Below, in pieces: positions 1 to 8,615 of a DNA stretch of 64,000 bases; within the stretch, counting starts at the first letter, position 1, and every line of letters begins with the position of its first letter. The translations under genes and the position numbers were made by a program. The stretch spans positions 10,202,501-10,266,500 of the forward strand of contig NZ_AP018448.1 in assembly GCF_030294945.1 (NCBI RefSeq), read 5' to 3'. The stretch is from Streptomyces graminofaciens (GTDB lineage: Bacteria; Actinomycetota; Actinomycetes; Streptomycetales; Streptomycetaceae). The notes under the pieces are model-generated. The model did no database searches and was not told the DNA's origin. It saw only the letters and a program-made list of their open reading frames with translations.

Positions 1-788
1 GTGACCGAGTCCTCCGCCGCCGTGTGCTGCACACTGCCCGTGCCGCCGCCGTTGACGAACTCCAGGTCCGGCGCCACCGCCCGTACGGCACGCACCACTT
101 CGGCCCGCCGCGCGGCCAGCTCTTTCTTCGCGGTGGCCTGCATCAGCCGCACCGCACGCGACCGGAACGGCCGCCCGGCCACCGAGTCGCCCACACCGGC
201 GATGTGCCCCTCGTACGCCATGATCCCGACCAGCTTGAACCCCGGGCGCCCGGCGACGGCGCGGGCCATCCGGGCCACCTCGGCGGGCGAGTGCAGCGGC
301 GACCGCAGGGCACCGACCCGCACCCGCCCCCCGAACAGCTTCAGCGAGGTGTCCAACTCCAGGCACACGCGCACCACTTCGGCACCACCGCGCCGGGAGT
401 CGTCGATCAGCTGGAGCTGCGAGGGGTCGTCGACCATGACGGTGACGGCGGCGGCCAGCTTCGGATCACCGGCCAGCTCGGCGAAGGCCTCGCGGTCGGC
501 CGACGGATAGGCGAGCAGGATGTCGTCGAACCCGGAACGCGCCAGCCACAACGACTCGTCGAGGGTGAACGACATGATCCCCTGGAAGCCCTCACGGGCC
601 AGGACCCTCTCCAGCAGCGTCCGGCAGCGAACGGACTTGCTCGCGACGCGGATCGGCTTGCCGCCGGCCCTGCGCACGAGATCGTCGGCGTTCGCGTCGA
701 AGGCGTCGAGGTCGACGATCGCGAGAGGCGCGTCGAGATGAGCGGTGGCCCGGTCGTAGCGGGCGCGGTCGGCGGCGCGGGCAGTCAT
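1..788 (-). CDS. Alanine-racemase-fold PLP enzyme (amino acid deaminase/aldolase type), partial
   Basis: The first 262 codons are present; the 3' end lies beyond the left edge of the window. The protein begins MTARAADRARYDRATAHLD and shows the fold-type III PLP barrel start: a beta strand 'LAIVDLDAFDAN' at residues 22-33 and 'IRVASKSVR' at 46-54, where Lys51 is the expected PLP-binding lysine. Later segments (VMVDDPSQLQLID, FKLVGIMAYEGHIAG) match the barrel strands of D-threonine aldolase/alanine racemase N-terminal domains. Streptomyces homologues are usually named amino acid deaminase/aldolase; the substrate cannot be read from sequence. The ATG at 788-786 is the first start in frame. It is transcribed away from the proline-rich protein/subtilase pair and shows no obvious link to it. 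Confidence 0.75.
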   Translation of the reverse strand, partial: MTARAADRARYDRATAHLDAPLAIVDLDAFDANADDLVRRAGGKPIRVASKSVRCRTLLERVLAREGFQGIMSFTLDESLWLARSGFDDILLAYPSADREAFAELAGDPKLAAAVTVMVDDPSQLQLIDDSRRGGAEVVRVCLELDTSLKLFGGRVRVGALRSPLHSPAEVARMARAVAGRPGFKLVGIMAYEGHIAGVGDSVAGRPFRSRAVRLMQATAKKELAARRAEVVRAVRAVAPDLEFVNGGGTGSVQHTAAEDSV

Positions 789-1107
789 GAACGAAGCCTG
801 CCAGACATGATTACCGCAGGGTAGGGGGACGTTCCGGGCAGATGCCGCGGCAGGTGCGGACTGGTTCCCGCTGCACCGGCGTCAACCCGTAGAGTGACGC
901 GCACGCAGGGACGACCTCGACGGGGATGCCGATCCGCTGCCACGGGTAGGGCTTGCCTGGGCTGTCGCCACAGGCGCGGCCTCGCCTGTGGTCCGGCCAC
1001 GGCCCGCCCGCGCCGGGGCCCCACCACACGCAACGACCGCTCTCCACAGGCGGTCGAACGCCCGGTCGACCCGCCGGGCGTCCCGGGTACGAGGAAACGG
1101 GGGGTGC
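789..1107. other. Divergent intergenic region
   Basis: These 319 bases separate the leftward PLP enzyme from the rightward proline-rich membrane protein. Apart from the small possible ORF at 811-1029, I see only a purine-rich ribosome binding site, GAGGAAACGGGGGG at 1091-1104, which fixes the start of the large rightward gene at 1108. No convincing -10/-35 pair, terminator or repeat was found. Confidence 0.5.
811..1029 (-). CDS. Possible small hypothetical protein (72 aa)
   Basis: This reading frame fills most of the gap between two divergent genes. From the GTG at 1029 it encodes 72 residues ending in KPYPWQRIGIPVEVV...CASLYGLTPVQREPVRTCRGICPERPPTLR. About 85-90 per cent of its codons end in G or C, as in neighbouring genes, and the composition looks like a folded peptide with four Cys, unlike the Arg/Ala/Pro-rich shadow frames here. 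A weak GGAGAG sits about 10 nt before the GTG. I do not recognise a family. It may instead be the tail of a longer reading frame or non-coding; codon bias is the only real support. Confidence 0.35.
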   Translation of the reverse strand: MWWGPGAGGPWPDHRRGRACGDSPGKPYPWQRIGIPVEVVPACASLYGLTPVQREPVRTCRGICPERPPTLR

Positions 1108-4100
1108 ATGAGCACGGAAGCGCGCCGCGCCTCCATCCCCCCGCGCCCACCGATACCGCCGGCCCAGGACGACATCGCCCCGCGCCACTCGCTCGACAGC
1201 GCGGAGGCATGGGACGCCACCTCGGCCCGAGGAGCCGCGGGCACGCCTTTGCAACGCCGGACACCCCGCCCGAGCGAGCCCGCACCGGAGCGGGGCGGAG
1301 AGCCCTCGCAGCCGAGGGATGCCACCTCAACCGTGCCTCTGCGGTACGACGCCGAGCCGCTGGGGGATTTTGCTTCCGCTCCGCCCTCGCGGTACGACGA
1401 CGTGCCGCCGACGGATTCCGCTTCCGCTCGGTCCCTGGCATACGACTCCAGACCGGCTGGGGGTTCATCGAACCAGGTCCCGCCCGGGAGGAGCTCGACG
1501 TCGGCGTCGATGCCCCGGCCGGTTGGCGCGCCCTCGCCAGGGGGGTCCGCTGCTGGGTCGCCGCCCGGGTCGGTTCGTGTGCCGTCGTCGGGCGGTGCGT
1601 CTGTCACGCCGCCGCCGCGGCCCGTTCGCGCGCCTGCGCCGGGGGGCACGTCCGCTGTGCCACCGGCCCGCCCGCTCGGTGATCCGTCGCCGGGCGGCAC
1701 GTCCGCTGCACCGCCGCCCCGGCCGGTCCGCGCACCGTCACCCGACAGCACCCCCACCGTGCCACGGCGCCCGGAGCGCCCGCCGGTGGTGGGTGGTACG
1801 CCCACATCGGGCGGATCCTCGGACCGCCGGCCCACCTCGGGTCCTGCGGCAGCCAAGGGCGATGCGCGGAACCCGCGGCGTCCCGGAGCGGCCACCGGCC
1901 CTGAGCCCTCGTACGACTTCACTGCGTCCAGTGGGCCAGAAGGCCGTGGTGGCTCCGACGGCCCCAAGGGACCGGCGGCTTTTCGCGACTCGGGGGAGCC
2001 GGGCAGGCCGACGACTTCGAGGAGCTCCGCGGAGCCCGGAAACTCGGCGCGTGCGCGGGGCGCCCAAGGCCTCGGCGGATCGGCGGCGTCGCCGGACTCC
2101 GACGCTCGCCGTGGCGGGTCCATGCCCGCGCCCGGTTCCGGTGGCCGGGGCAGAACGACGGCTGTGCCGGACTCAGTAGGGCCCGGCGGCGCGGTGCGCA
2201 CGCCCGGTGCGGGAAGGCGCAGCGGACCGATGTCACCGGGTGGCCCCGACAACCCGGGCGGCCCCACGGCCTCGCCCGACTCCGTGCCCGCTGGCAGGCC
2301 GCCTCAGCAGCCCGGACGCGGCGGCTCGGACGGTTCCGCGCCCGCGCCCGCGCCCGGTTCCGCACGTCCCGCGGCTTCGTCCGGCCCCGCACACCCTGGC
2401 CGGGCAACGCCCTCCTCCGATGCGACACGCCCCGGGTCGGCCCCCTCATGGGGCGCCGCCCGGTCGGACGCTCAGCGGCCAGGGCATGGCTCCACGGACG
2501 CCGGCGAGGGTGGTGCCGCGCAGCGGCGGGCCGAGCACCCCCGGTTCTCCGACTTCCGCCGCAGCGGCGGGTCGACGGCCCCGCCGCCCCCCGCCTCGGC
2601 GCGCTTCCCGGACGCCCCGCCGTCGACCCGCAAGACCCCTCCGCAGCGCCCGGGCGGCAACCCCGCCCACCCCGCCGGACCGACCCCGACGGCACCCGTC
2701 GGCGCCCCGCACCGGCCCACGGGCCCTGTCGGCGCGACGGCACCCGGATCCGAGGGTTCCGACGCACCCGGTCGTGTCCCGCCCCGCCCCGCAGGGCCCC
2801 CCAGGGCGGATACGCCGCGCCCCGACGTACCCACGGGCGCTCCGCTCTTCGGGACGGGCCCCAGCGGTGACGCGCCCCAGTCCAGCCCGCCCCGCCCGAC
2901 GGGCCGTCGTGCGGACGTGCCCCCGGGTGCCACGTCCTTCCCGACTGCGTCCCGCACAGCCACACCCTCGGGGGCTCCGCGCTTTTCGACGGGCTCCCGG
3001 GATGACGCGTCCTCGGCCCCGCCGCCCCGCTCGTCAGGTCCGCGTACGGACGCACCCTCGGGTGCCCAGAGCTTTCCGACGGGCCCCCGCACCGACGCGT
3101 CCCAGTCCACGCCGTCCCGCCCGACGGGTCGTCGTGCGGACGTGCCCCCGGGTGCCACGTCCTTCCCGACTGCGTCCCGCACAGCCACACCCTCGGGGGC
3201 TCCGCGCTTTTCGACGGGCTCCCGGGATGACGCGTCCTCGGCCACGCCGCCCCGCTCGTCAGGTCCGCGTACGGACGCACCCTCGGGTGCCCAGAGCTTT
3301 CCGACGGGCCCCCGCACCGACGCGTCCCAGTCCACGCCGTCCCGCCCGACGGGTCGTCGTGCGGACGTGCCCCCGGGTGCCACCCCCTTCCCGTCGGCGC
3401 CCCGCACAGCCGCACCCTCGGGCTCCCCGCGCTTCCCGACCGGCCCCCGCACCGACGCCTCGCAGTCCACTCCGCCCCGTCCCCCCGGTCCGCCCGCTCC
3501 CCGTACGGACGCCGACACGCCCTCCTTCCCTAGCGCACCCCGCCCCGACGTACCCCCCGGCACCCCACCCCGCCCGTCGGCGGCCCCCCGCCCCGGTGAC
3601 GCACCCACCGGCACGCCACCCCTTCCGCCGGAGGCACCCCGCGTAGCCGATGGCGCCCGGCGTGGTGAGTCGGTCCCGGGGGCGCGGATGCATTCCCGCC
3701 CGGACGACCGGCCCGGTGGCTGGCAGCCGCCGACAGGGGCATCGCGGCGTTCCGCCGAGGCGATCGACGCGGTGCTCGGTGGGGCGTCGGGGCGGCCCTT
3801 CGTGACCTTCGCGCAGCCCGACACGTCGGCGCCCGCCTCGCCCTGGGCGGCACCCGAGGACCATGGCGGCCGTTCCCGGCCCTTCGGCGCCCGTGCCGTG
3901 GCCGCCGCCGCGTGCGTGGTGCTGGGTCTGGGGCTCATCGGCGGTGCCGCGGCGGGCAGTTGGCTCACCGGGGACTCGGGGCCGGAGGACACCCGCAGCG
4001 CCTTCGCGACCGCCGGCGGACTGTGGCACAGCGTGCCCGTCGACCAACTGTTCCCGCCCACCGTGGAGGGCGAAGGCGCCGGCCCCGGCGGCACCGAACG

Positions 4101-4632
4101 GACCTGGACTCGTATCGCCGTCGCCCCCGACAGCGGCTGCGCCGACGCCTTCGACCCGCTGCTGCGCAAGGCACTCGCCCCCGTCGGCTGCGCCCGCCTG
4201 CTCCGCGCCACCTACACCGACGCGACCCGCAGCAGTGTCGTCACCGTCGGCCTGATGTTCACCGACGCCGACGCGACGGGCATGGACTCCCTCCGGACCC
4301 GTTTCGAGAAGGAGGGCCTGGACCGGCGCACCGACCTGATGCCCCGCCCGTACGCCGCCGAGAACACCGTCGCCGGGGACTTCGGCGACGGCCAGCGGGC
4401 CTCCTGGACGATTTCCGTGCTCACGGACGTCCCGGTCGTCGTCTACGCCGTCTCCGGGTTCGCCGACGGCCGCACCGTCGGCGAACCGCAGCCCGCCGAG
4501 GAGGCCATGCGCTCCGACGCCACCACGGCCCCCGCCCAGTCCGGCCTCGGCCACGAGGCCAAGGGCCTCGCCGACCGCGTCGAACGAGGCCTGCGCAAGA
4601 CCGCCGCATCCGCCACGGAGCAGCCCTCATGA
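1108..4632 (+). CDS. Very long proline-rich single-pass membrane protein coupled to a mycosin-like protease
   Basis: The protein has 1174 residues. I chose the ATG at 1108 because GAGGAAACGGGGGG lies just upstream; the frame stays open further 5'. Residues 1 to about 920 are low complexity (Pro, Ser, Ala, Thr, Arg, Gly), presumably disordered and cytoplasmic, and include a 75-residue unit tandemly repeated near residues 600-755. One hydrophobic segment, around residues 928-953 (ARAVAAAACVVLGLGLIGGA), is followed by a folded extracytoplasmic domain of about 220 residues with Trp, two Cys and normal composition (SVPVDQLFPPTV, APDSGCADAFDPLL). The gene overlaps the subtilase gene by ATGA, implying translational coupling and a shared job at the membrane. 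Subtilases of this kind accompany type VII secretion systems, but no ESX ATPase, EccB-E or WXG100 gene is in the window. Function unknown. Confidence 0.75.
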   Translation: MSTEARRASIPPRPPIPPAQDDIAPRHSLDSAEAWDATSARGAAGTPLQRRTPRPSEPAPERGGEPSQPRDATSTVPLRYDAEPLGDFASAPPSRYDDVPPTDSASARSLAYDSRPAGGSSNQVPPGRSSTSASMPRPVGAPSPGGSAAGSPPGSVRVPSSGGASVTPPPRPVRAPAPGGTSAVPPARPLGDPSPGGTSAAPPPRPVRAPSPDSTPTVPRRPERPPVVGGTPTSGGSSDRRPTSGPAAAKGDARNPRRPGAATGPEPSYDFTASSGPEGRGGSDGPKGPAAFRDSGEPGRPTTSRSSAEPGNSARARGAQGLGGSAASPDSDARRGGSMPAPGSGGRGRTTAVPDSVGPGGAVRTPGAGRRSGPMSPGGPDNPGGPTASPDSVPAGRPPQQPGRGGSDGSAPAPAPGSARPAASSGPAHPGRATPSSDATRPGSAPSWGAARSDAQRPGHGSTDAGEGGAAQRRAEHPRFSDFRRSGGSTAPPPPASARFPDAPPSTRKTPPQRPGGNPAHPAGPTPTAPVGAPHRPTGPVGATAPGSEGSDAPGRVPPRPAGPPRADTPRPDVPTGAPLFGTGPSGDAPQSSPPRPTGRRADVPPGATSFPTASRTATPSGAPRFSTGSRDDASSAPPPRSSGPRTDAPSGAQSFPTGPRTDASQSTPSRPTGRRADVPPGATSFPTASRTATPSGAPRFSTGSRDDASSATPPRSSGPRTDAPSGAQSFPTGPRTDASQSTPSRPTGRRADVPPGATPFPSAPRTAAPSGSPRFPTGPRTDASQSTPPRPPGPPAPRTDADTPSFPSAPRPDVPPGTPPRPSAAPRPGDAPTGTPPLPPEAPRVADGARRGESVPGARMHSRPDDRPGGWQPPTGASRRSAEAIDAVLGGASGRPFVTFAQPDTSAPASPWAAPEDHGGRSRPFGARAVAAAACVVLGLGLIGGAAAGSWLTGDSGPEDTRSAFATAGGLWHSVPVDQLFPPTVEGEGAGPGGTERTWTRIAVAPDSGCADAFDPLLRKALAPVGCARLLRATYTDATRSSVVTVGLMFTDADATGMDSLRTRFEKEGLDRRTDLMPRPYAAENTVAGDFGDGQRASWTISVLTDVPVVVYAVSGFADGRTVGEPQPAEEAMRSDATTAPAQSGLGHEAKGLADRVERGLRKTAASATEQPS
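2905..3420 (+). repeat. 225-bp in-frame tandem repeat (two near-identical copies plus a diverged third)
   Basis: A 225-bp unit encoding 75 residues occurs in tandem inside the proline-rich gene. The motif GCGGACGTGC recurs at 2911, 3136 and 3361, exactly 225 bp apart. Copies 1 and 2 differ by very few bases (for example SSAPPPRSS versus SSATPPRSS); the third copy diverges after about 25 bases. The near-identity shows a recent duplication that kept the frame. Confidence 0.9.
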
Positions 4633-5870
4633 CGCCCCCCACGAACCCCGAGAGCAAGGGCTCCAGGCCCCATCGCGGGACCGGCCTCAGAGCCGGGCTG
4701 CTGAGCGTCTCCCTCGCCGGCTCCCTCGCGCTCCTGCCCGCCACCGCCGCCCACGCCGACAGCATCCGGGAACAGCAGTGGGCGCTGGACGCCATGCACA
4801 CCCAGGATGCCTGGCGCACCACCAAGGGCGACGGCATCACCGTCGCCGTCCTCGACACGGGCGTCGACGACGAACACCCCGACCTGACCGGCAACGTCCT
4901 GCCCACCAAGGACATGGTTGGCTTCGGTGCCTCGCGCGGCGACCGCGCCTGGGCCCGGCACGGCACCGCCATGGCCGGCATCATCGCCGGACACGGTCAC
5001 GGCGCCGGCAACGACGCAGGGGTCCTCGGCATCGCCCCCGAGGCGAGGATCCTCCCCGTCCGCGTCATCCTCGAAGACCGAGACCCCGCTCGCGCCAAGG
5101 CCCGCAGCACCCGCGGCAACGCGCTCGCCGAAGGCATCCGCTGGGCCGCCGACCAGGGCGCCGACGTCATCAACCTCTCCCTCGGCGACGACTCCAAGTC
5201 AGCCCACCCCGAACCCTCGGAGGACTCCGCCGTCCAGTACGCCCTCAAGAAGGGCTCGGTCGTCGTCGCCTCCGCCGGCAACGGCGGCGAGAAGGGCGAC
5301 CACATCTCCTACCCGGCGGCCTACCCGGGCGTGATCGCCGTGACCGCCGTCGACGAGGACGGCATCCGCGCCTCGTTCTCCACCCGCCGCTGGTACGCCA
5401 CGGTCAGCGCCCCCGGCGACGACGTCGTCATCGCCGACCCGGACCGCAAGTACTACGAGGGCTGGGGCACCAGCGCCGCCGCGGCCTTCGTCTCCGGCGC
5501 CGTCGCCCTCATCAAGGCGGCCCACCCGAACCTGACCCCCGCCCAGGTCAAACGGCTCCTTGAGGACACCGCCCGCAACGCCCCGAACAGCGGCCACGAC
5601 GACTCCCGCGGCTTCGGCTTCGTCGACCCGGCCGCCGCCATCACGGCGGCCGGCAAACTCAAGCCGGAGGACCTCAGGGCGGCGGCGTACGGCCGGAAGT
5701 ACTTCGGCTCAGGGCCCGACCCGGTCAAGGACGACGAGGAGACCTCCGGCTGGGCCGCCCCCGCCGCGGGCGGCCTCGGCGTGGTCCTCCTCGTCACCGC
5801 GGTGGTGCTGTGGCGCGGCCGGAGCCGCCCGGAGGAGTTCGGCGAACCCGACGACGAATACGCCGTCTGA
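4629..5870 (+). CDS. Mycosin-like subtilisin-family serine protease, membrane anchored
   Basis: The product is a 413-residue S8 peptidase acting outside the membrane. An N-terminal signal peptide (hydrophobic stretch about residues 19-41, ending ATAAHA) leads into the catalytic domain with the full triad: Asp76 in DTGVDDEHPD, His111 in RHGTAMAG and Ser282 in GTSAAAAFVSG; Asn218 in SAGNGG is the oxyanion residue. A C-terminal transmembrane helix (AAGGLGVVLLVTAVVLW) with a short charged tail anchors it. This architecture is that of type VII secretion-associated mycosins. The start overlaps the preceding stop (ATGA), so the two proteins are probably made together. Substrate unknown; the partner's extracytoplasmic domain is a candidate target or regulator. 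Confidence 0.9.
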   Translation: MTPPTNPESKGSRPHRGTGLRAGLLSVSLAGSLALLPATAAHADSIREQQWALDAMHTQDAWRTTKGDGITVAVLDTGVDDEHPDLTGNVLPTKDMVGFGASRGDRAWARHGTAMAGIIAGHGHGAGNDAGVLGIAPEARILPVRVILEDRDPARAKARSTRGNALAEGIRWAADQGADVINLSLGDDSKSAHPEPSEDSAVQYALKKGSVVVASAGNGGEKGDHISYPAAYPGVIAVTAVDEDGIRASFSTRRWYATVSAPGDDVVIADPDRKYYEGWGTSAAAAFVSGAVALIKAAHPNLTPAQVKRLLEDTARNAPNSGHDDSRGFGFVDPAAAITAAGKLKPEDLRAAAYGRKYFGSGPDPVKDDEETSGWAAPAAGGLGVVLLVTAVVLWRGRSRPEEFGEPDDEYAV

Positions 5871-5888
5871 CGACAACCGCCGCGACTA

Positions 5889-6935
5889 CTACGACGTCGT
5901 CGGCACTGTCACCCGGGAGGCGACGGCCGAGTCCTCGGCGTCCCGCTCCCCGAACGCCGACACCGCCGCCCGCGCTGCCGCCTCCACCAGCGAAACCCCC
6001 TTCGCCTTGGTCGTGTTGCCGTTCGACACGACCGCCACCAGGTAGTCGTGCCCGTCCACCGTGACCCGCCCGATGCTGTTGATGTCCCACAGCCCGGTGG
6101 CCGTACGCGGCAACCACCCGTTCTTGAGCGCGAATCCGGACCCCGAGGACCCGCCCGAGGCGGCCGCCGAGACACCCCAGTCCTGGCCCTCCGCGATCCG
6201 CCCCATCAGCTCCTGCAGATACGCCCGCGAGGCCGCGCTCAGCTCCGAGCCCTCGTCGTCCCCGAACACCTGCTGGAGCAGGGTGAGTTGGTCGGCCGCC
6301 GTGGTCTGCGTCAGCCCCCAGTACAGGCCGTCGCCGCCCTCGGTGCCGGTCAGCCCGAGCCGCTCGTTCGCGGCGTCCAGACCCGCCGCCTGCCCGATGC
6401 TCTTCCACAGCGCGGTCGCGGAGTCGTTGTCGCTGTCCCGGATCATCGTCGACGCGTACGCCTTCTCCTGCGCCGTCAACTGGCGGCCCTCGTCCTGCGC
6501 CTGGAGCAGCAGGGCCGCCAGGATGTCCGCCTTCACGATGCTCGCGGTGTCGAACTGCCCGTCCCCGTACCCCGCCGAGTCCCCGGACTCCACGTCCAGC
6601 ACGGCCACCGACACCGCGGCCCCGTCCTCGACCGTCACCTCCGCCATGGCCGCCGCGAGCAACTCGTCGTGATCCACAGCGGGCGCCGTCACAGATTCCA
6701 CCGAAGCCTCCTCAGCGCCCCCGTCCGCACCCGGCGAGGCCGATACCGACGATGACGCCGACGACGATACGGCGGTACCGCCGCCGTGGGCCCGGGCCTT
6801 CACGTACGCGGTGCCGCCGGCCGTCGCACCCACGACGGCGAGGCAGGCGAGCGCGACGTACAGCAGAGGGCGACGCGCGGACGAACGGGCGCCGCGACGG
6901 GCTCGACGGTCTCGGCGGGCTCTGTGAGGAGGCAT
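5889..6935 (-). CDS. Membrane-anchored serine hydrolase of the class A beta-lactamase fold
   Basis: The protein has 348 residues. An Arg-rich N-terminus and a single helix (residues 23-45) are followed by a Ser/Ala linker and a penicillin-binding/beta-lactamase-like domain. Catalytic signatures are visible: S-x-x-K as Ser132-Ile-Val-Lys135, S-D-N at 168-170, and a K-x-G equivalent in FALKNGW. Residues aligned with the class A Omega-loop Glu are not obvious, so a role in cell-wall or ester hydrolysis is as likely as drug resistance. The gene converges on the subtilase with only 18 bp between them and no clear bidirectional terminator. No strong ribosome binding site precedes the ATG. Confidence 0.75.
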   Translation of the reverse strand: MPPHRARRDRRARRGARSSARRPLLYVALACLAVVGATAGGTAYVKARAHGGGTAVSSSASSSVSASPGADGGAEEASVESVTAPAVDHDELLAAAMAEVTVEDGAAVSVAVLDVESGDSAGYGDGQFDTASIVKADILAALLLQAQDEGRQLTAQEKAYASTMIRDSDNDSATALWKSIGQAAGLDAANERLGLTGTEGGDGLYWGLTQTTAADQLTLLQQVFGDDEGSELSAASRAYLQELMGRIAEGQDWGVSAAASGGSSGSGFALKNGWLPRTATGLWDINSIGRVTVDGHDYLVAVVSNGNTTKAKGVSLVEAAARAAVSAFGERDAEDSAVASRVTVPTTS

Positions 6936-7083
6936 GCGGCGATGCTTCAGCCCGGCGCTGTGCGATGGGTTAGGCCTTTGTTAGATGCTTGTCAGGGGAA
7001 GCTGAGAAAACCGTGAGTGACGTGACCCTCACGTTTCCGGCCCCGCACAAGCGCAGCTGACTTCCCCCGATAGGGTCGCGACC

Positions 7084-7815
7084 GTGGCGAACAAGAACAT
7101 TCCCGACCCCGGCTTCTCCGACGACGACGGCTCCGCCGACCCCGGCCTGAGCGCGGCCCTCGCCGCCTGGGCCGAGGACCGCACCGCCGTGGGACCCGTC
7201 CTGGAGGCGCTCAAGGGCGCCCGGCTGCTCGTCCCCGTCGTGGCCGTGCTCGGCGAGGTCGAGGAGGACGAGAACGGGCTGCGCCGCGAGAAGACCAGCG
7301 ACATGGCCGTCCCCACCCTGAAGGCCGGTGGCCGCACCGCACTGCCCGCCTTCACGTCCACCGACTCACTCGCCCGCTGGGACCCCGCCGCCCGACCCGT
7401 CGCCGTACCCCTGCACCAGGCGCTGCAGGCCGCCGCGCACGAGAAGGCCGACACGATCGTGCTCGACCTCGCCGGACCGGTGCCGTTCGAGCTGACCGGC
7501 CCCGCGCTGCTCGCCCTCGCCGAGGGACGCACCACCACCGATCCGCTGGCCGACCCGGCCGTCGTCGAGGCGGTACGGGGTGCCGTGGCGGCCGAGCCCG
7601 CCGTGCTCCGGGCCCACCTCGGCCCGGGACAGGCGGACGGCACCCTCGCCCTCGTCCTGGAGCCCTCGGCGGCCCCGGCCGAGGCCGCGCGCGCGGTCGC
7701 CGAGCGCCTCGCGGCCGACGAGACACTGAGGGCCCGCCTGGTCCGCGGCCTCGACCTGGCACTGCTGCCGGCCGGAGCCACGCCACCCGGCGAGCCCTTG
7801 TACGTACGAAGCTGA
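7084..7815 (+). CDS. SseB-like protein
   Basis: The product has 243 residues. The first half (ALAAWAEDRTAVGPVLEALKGARLLVPVVAV through VPTLKAGGRTALPAFTSTDSLARWDP and AAHEKADTIVLDLAGPVPFEL) matches the SseB N-terminal domain seen in many actinobacterial proteins of unknown function. The second half (TLALVLEPSAAPAEAARAVAERLAADE) resembles the companion SseB C-terminal-type fold. The start is GTG; GATAGGGT only about 10 nt upstream could be a -10 box, so the mRNA may be leaderless. It lies between divergent and convergent neighbours and appears monocistronic. SseB has been linked to rhodanese function only by name; no role can be assigned here. Confidence 0.75.
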   Translation: MANKNIPDPGFSDDDGSADPGLSAALAAWAEDRTAVGPVLEALKGARLLVPVVAVLGEVEEDENGLRREKTSDMAVPTLKAGGRTALPAFTSTDSLARWDPAARPVAVPLHQALQAAAHEKADTIVLDLAGPVPFELTGPALLALAEGRTTTDPLADPAVVEAVRGAVAAEPAVLRAHLGPGQADGTLALVLEPSAAPAEAARAVAERLAADETLRARLVRGLDLALLPAGATPPGEPLYVRS

Positions 7816-7867
7816 AAGCCTGCGCCCTGCGCCCTGCGCCCTGAGGCCAGAGCCCTGGCACTCGGCC

Positions 7868-8224
7868 CTAGCCGTAGACCGGCCCGGTGTACTTCTCGCC
7901 CGGGCCCTGGCCCGGCTCGTCCGGGACGAGGGACGCCTCGCGGAACGCCAGCTGCAGCGACTTCAGGCCGTCGCGCAGCGGGGCCGCGTGGAAGGAGCTG
8001 ATCTCGGTCGTGGACGCGTCGAGCAGACCGGCGAGGGCGGTGACCAGCTTGCGGGCCTCGTCCAGGTCCTTGTACTTGTCGCCCTCCTCGGTCAGACCGA
8101 GCTTCACCGCTGCGGCGCTCATCAGGTTGACGGCGACCGTCACGATCACCTCGACCGCGGGGACCTCGGCGATGTCACGGGTCATCGAGTCGAAGTCGGG
8201 GGACTCAGGAGGGGTCTCACTCAT
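7868..8224 (-). CDS. DUF1844 family protein
   Basis: A 118-residue acidic protein, the usual length for DUF1844 proteins encoded beside infC in actinobacteria. The core (DIAEVPAVEVIVTVAVNLMSAAAVKLGL followed by DLDEARKLVTALAGLLDA) is the recognisable domain. I chose the ATG at 8224 because it gives the family's normal N-terminus; the frame remains open upstream but reads low-complexity sequence. Function is unknown. It is transcribed away from infC, and its promoter must lie in the shared 391-bp region. Confidence 0.85.
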   Translation of the reverse strand: MSETPPESPDFDSMTRDIAEVPAVEVIVTVAVNLMSAAAVKLGLTEEGDKYKDLDEARKLVTALAGLLDASTTEISSFHAAPLRDGLKSLQLAFREASLVPDEPGQGPGEKYTGPVYG

Positions 8225-8615
8225 GCCCACACGATAGGCCCCGGCTTCCTTTCCCCGTTCCGCGGGAGTCCATGCGCGCCGATTGGCGGCCAGGGTCTTG
8301 ACACTGTAATGTGGGTGAACGACCGGTTGGACACCTGAGTGTCCGACCCGCAAGTGGAGGCTCCGAACTCCCACCTGACCGCCCTCCGGGACGGCAGGTC
8401 TCCGGTCAGACGGCCCCCACCGTTCCGTACGGACGGTGGAGTCGTCCGATGCGCGCCCCGCGGCACACCCGCGGCGGTGCTCCGGCAACCCTTGGAGCCC
8501 CGCCTGTGTTCCGTCCGGGGCATTTTTCATGCGCCGCGATGGTTGGTTCCTATGTCATACAGACATACATGGCGGTCCGCCAGACCGTCGTGTGAGGTGC
8601 TACCGAGGAGGATCC
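8225..8615 (+). other. infC 5' leader and divergent promoter region
   Basis: This 391-bp stretch lies between DUF1844 and infC. It holds a TTGACA at 8298-8303 without a convincing partner -10, a dyad around the ACCGTTCCGTACGGACGGT run near 8420-8438, GC-rich dyads near 8458-8474, and a terminator-like hairpin just upstream of the ribosome binding site (listed separately). The length and structure fit a regulated leader for the initiation factor/ribosomal protein operon. Confidence 0.5.
8497..8527 (+). terminator. Putative transcription attenuator in the infC leader
   Basis: A GCCCCG (8497-8502)/CGGGGC (8516-8521) stem with a 13-nt loop is followed directly by ATTTTTC. A U-run after a GC stem is rare in this genome and is the classical intrinsic-terminator form. 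It ends about 90 nt before the infC start, so readthrough would control infC-rpmI-rplT. Confidence 0.55.

Noticed and set aside
7816..7867. Threefold 7-bp repeat (CCTGCGC) between two converging genes
   Set aside because: Short simple-sequence run, probably slippage, with no sign of function.
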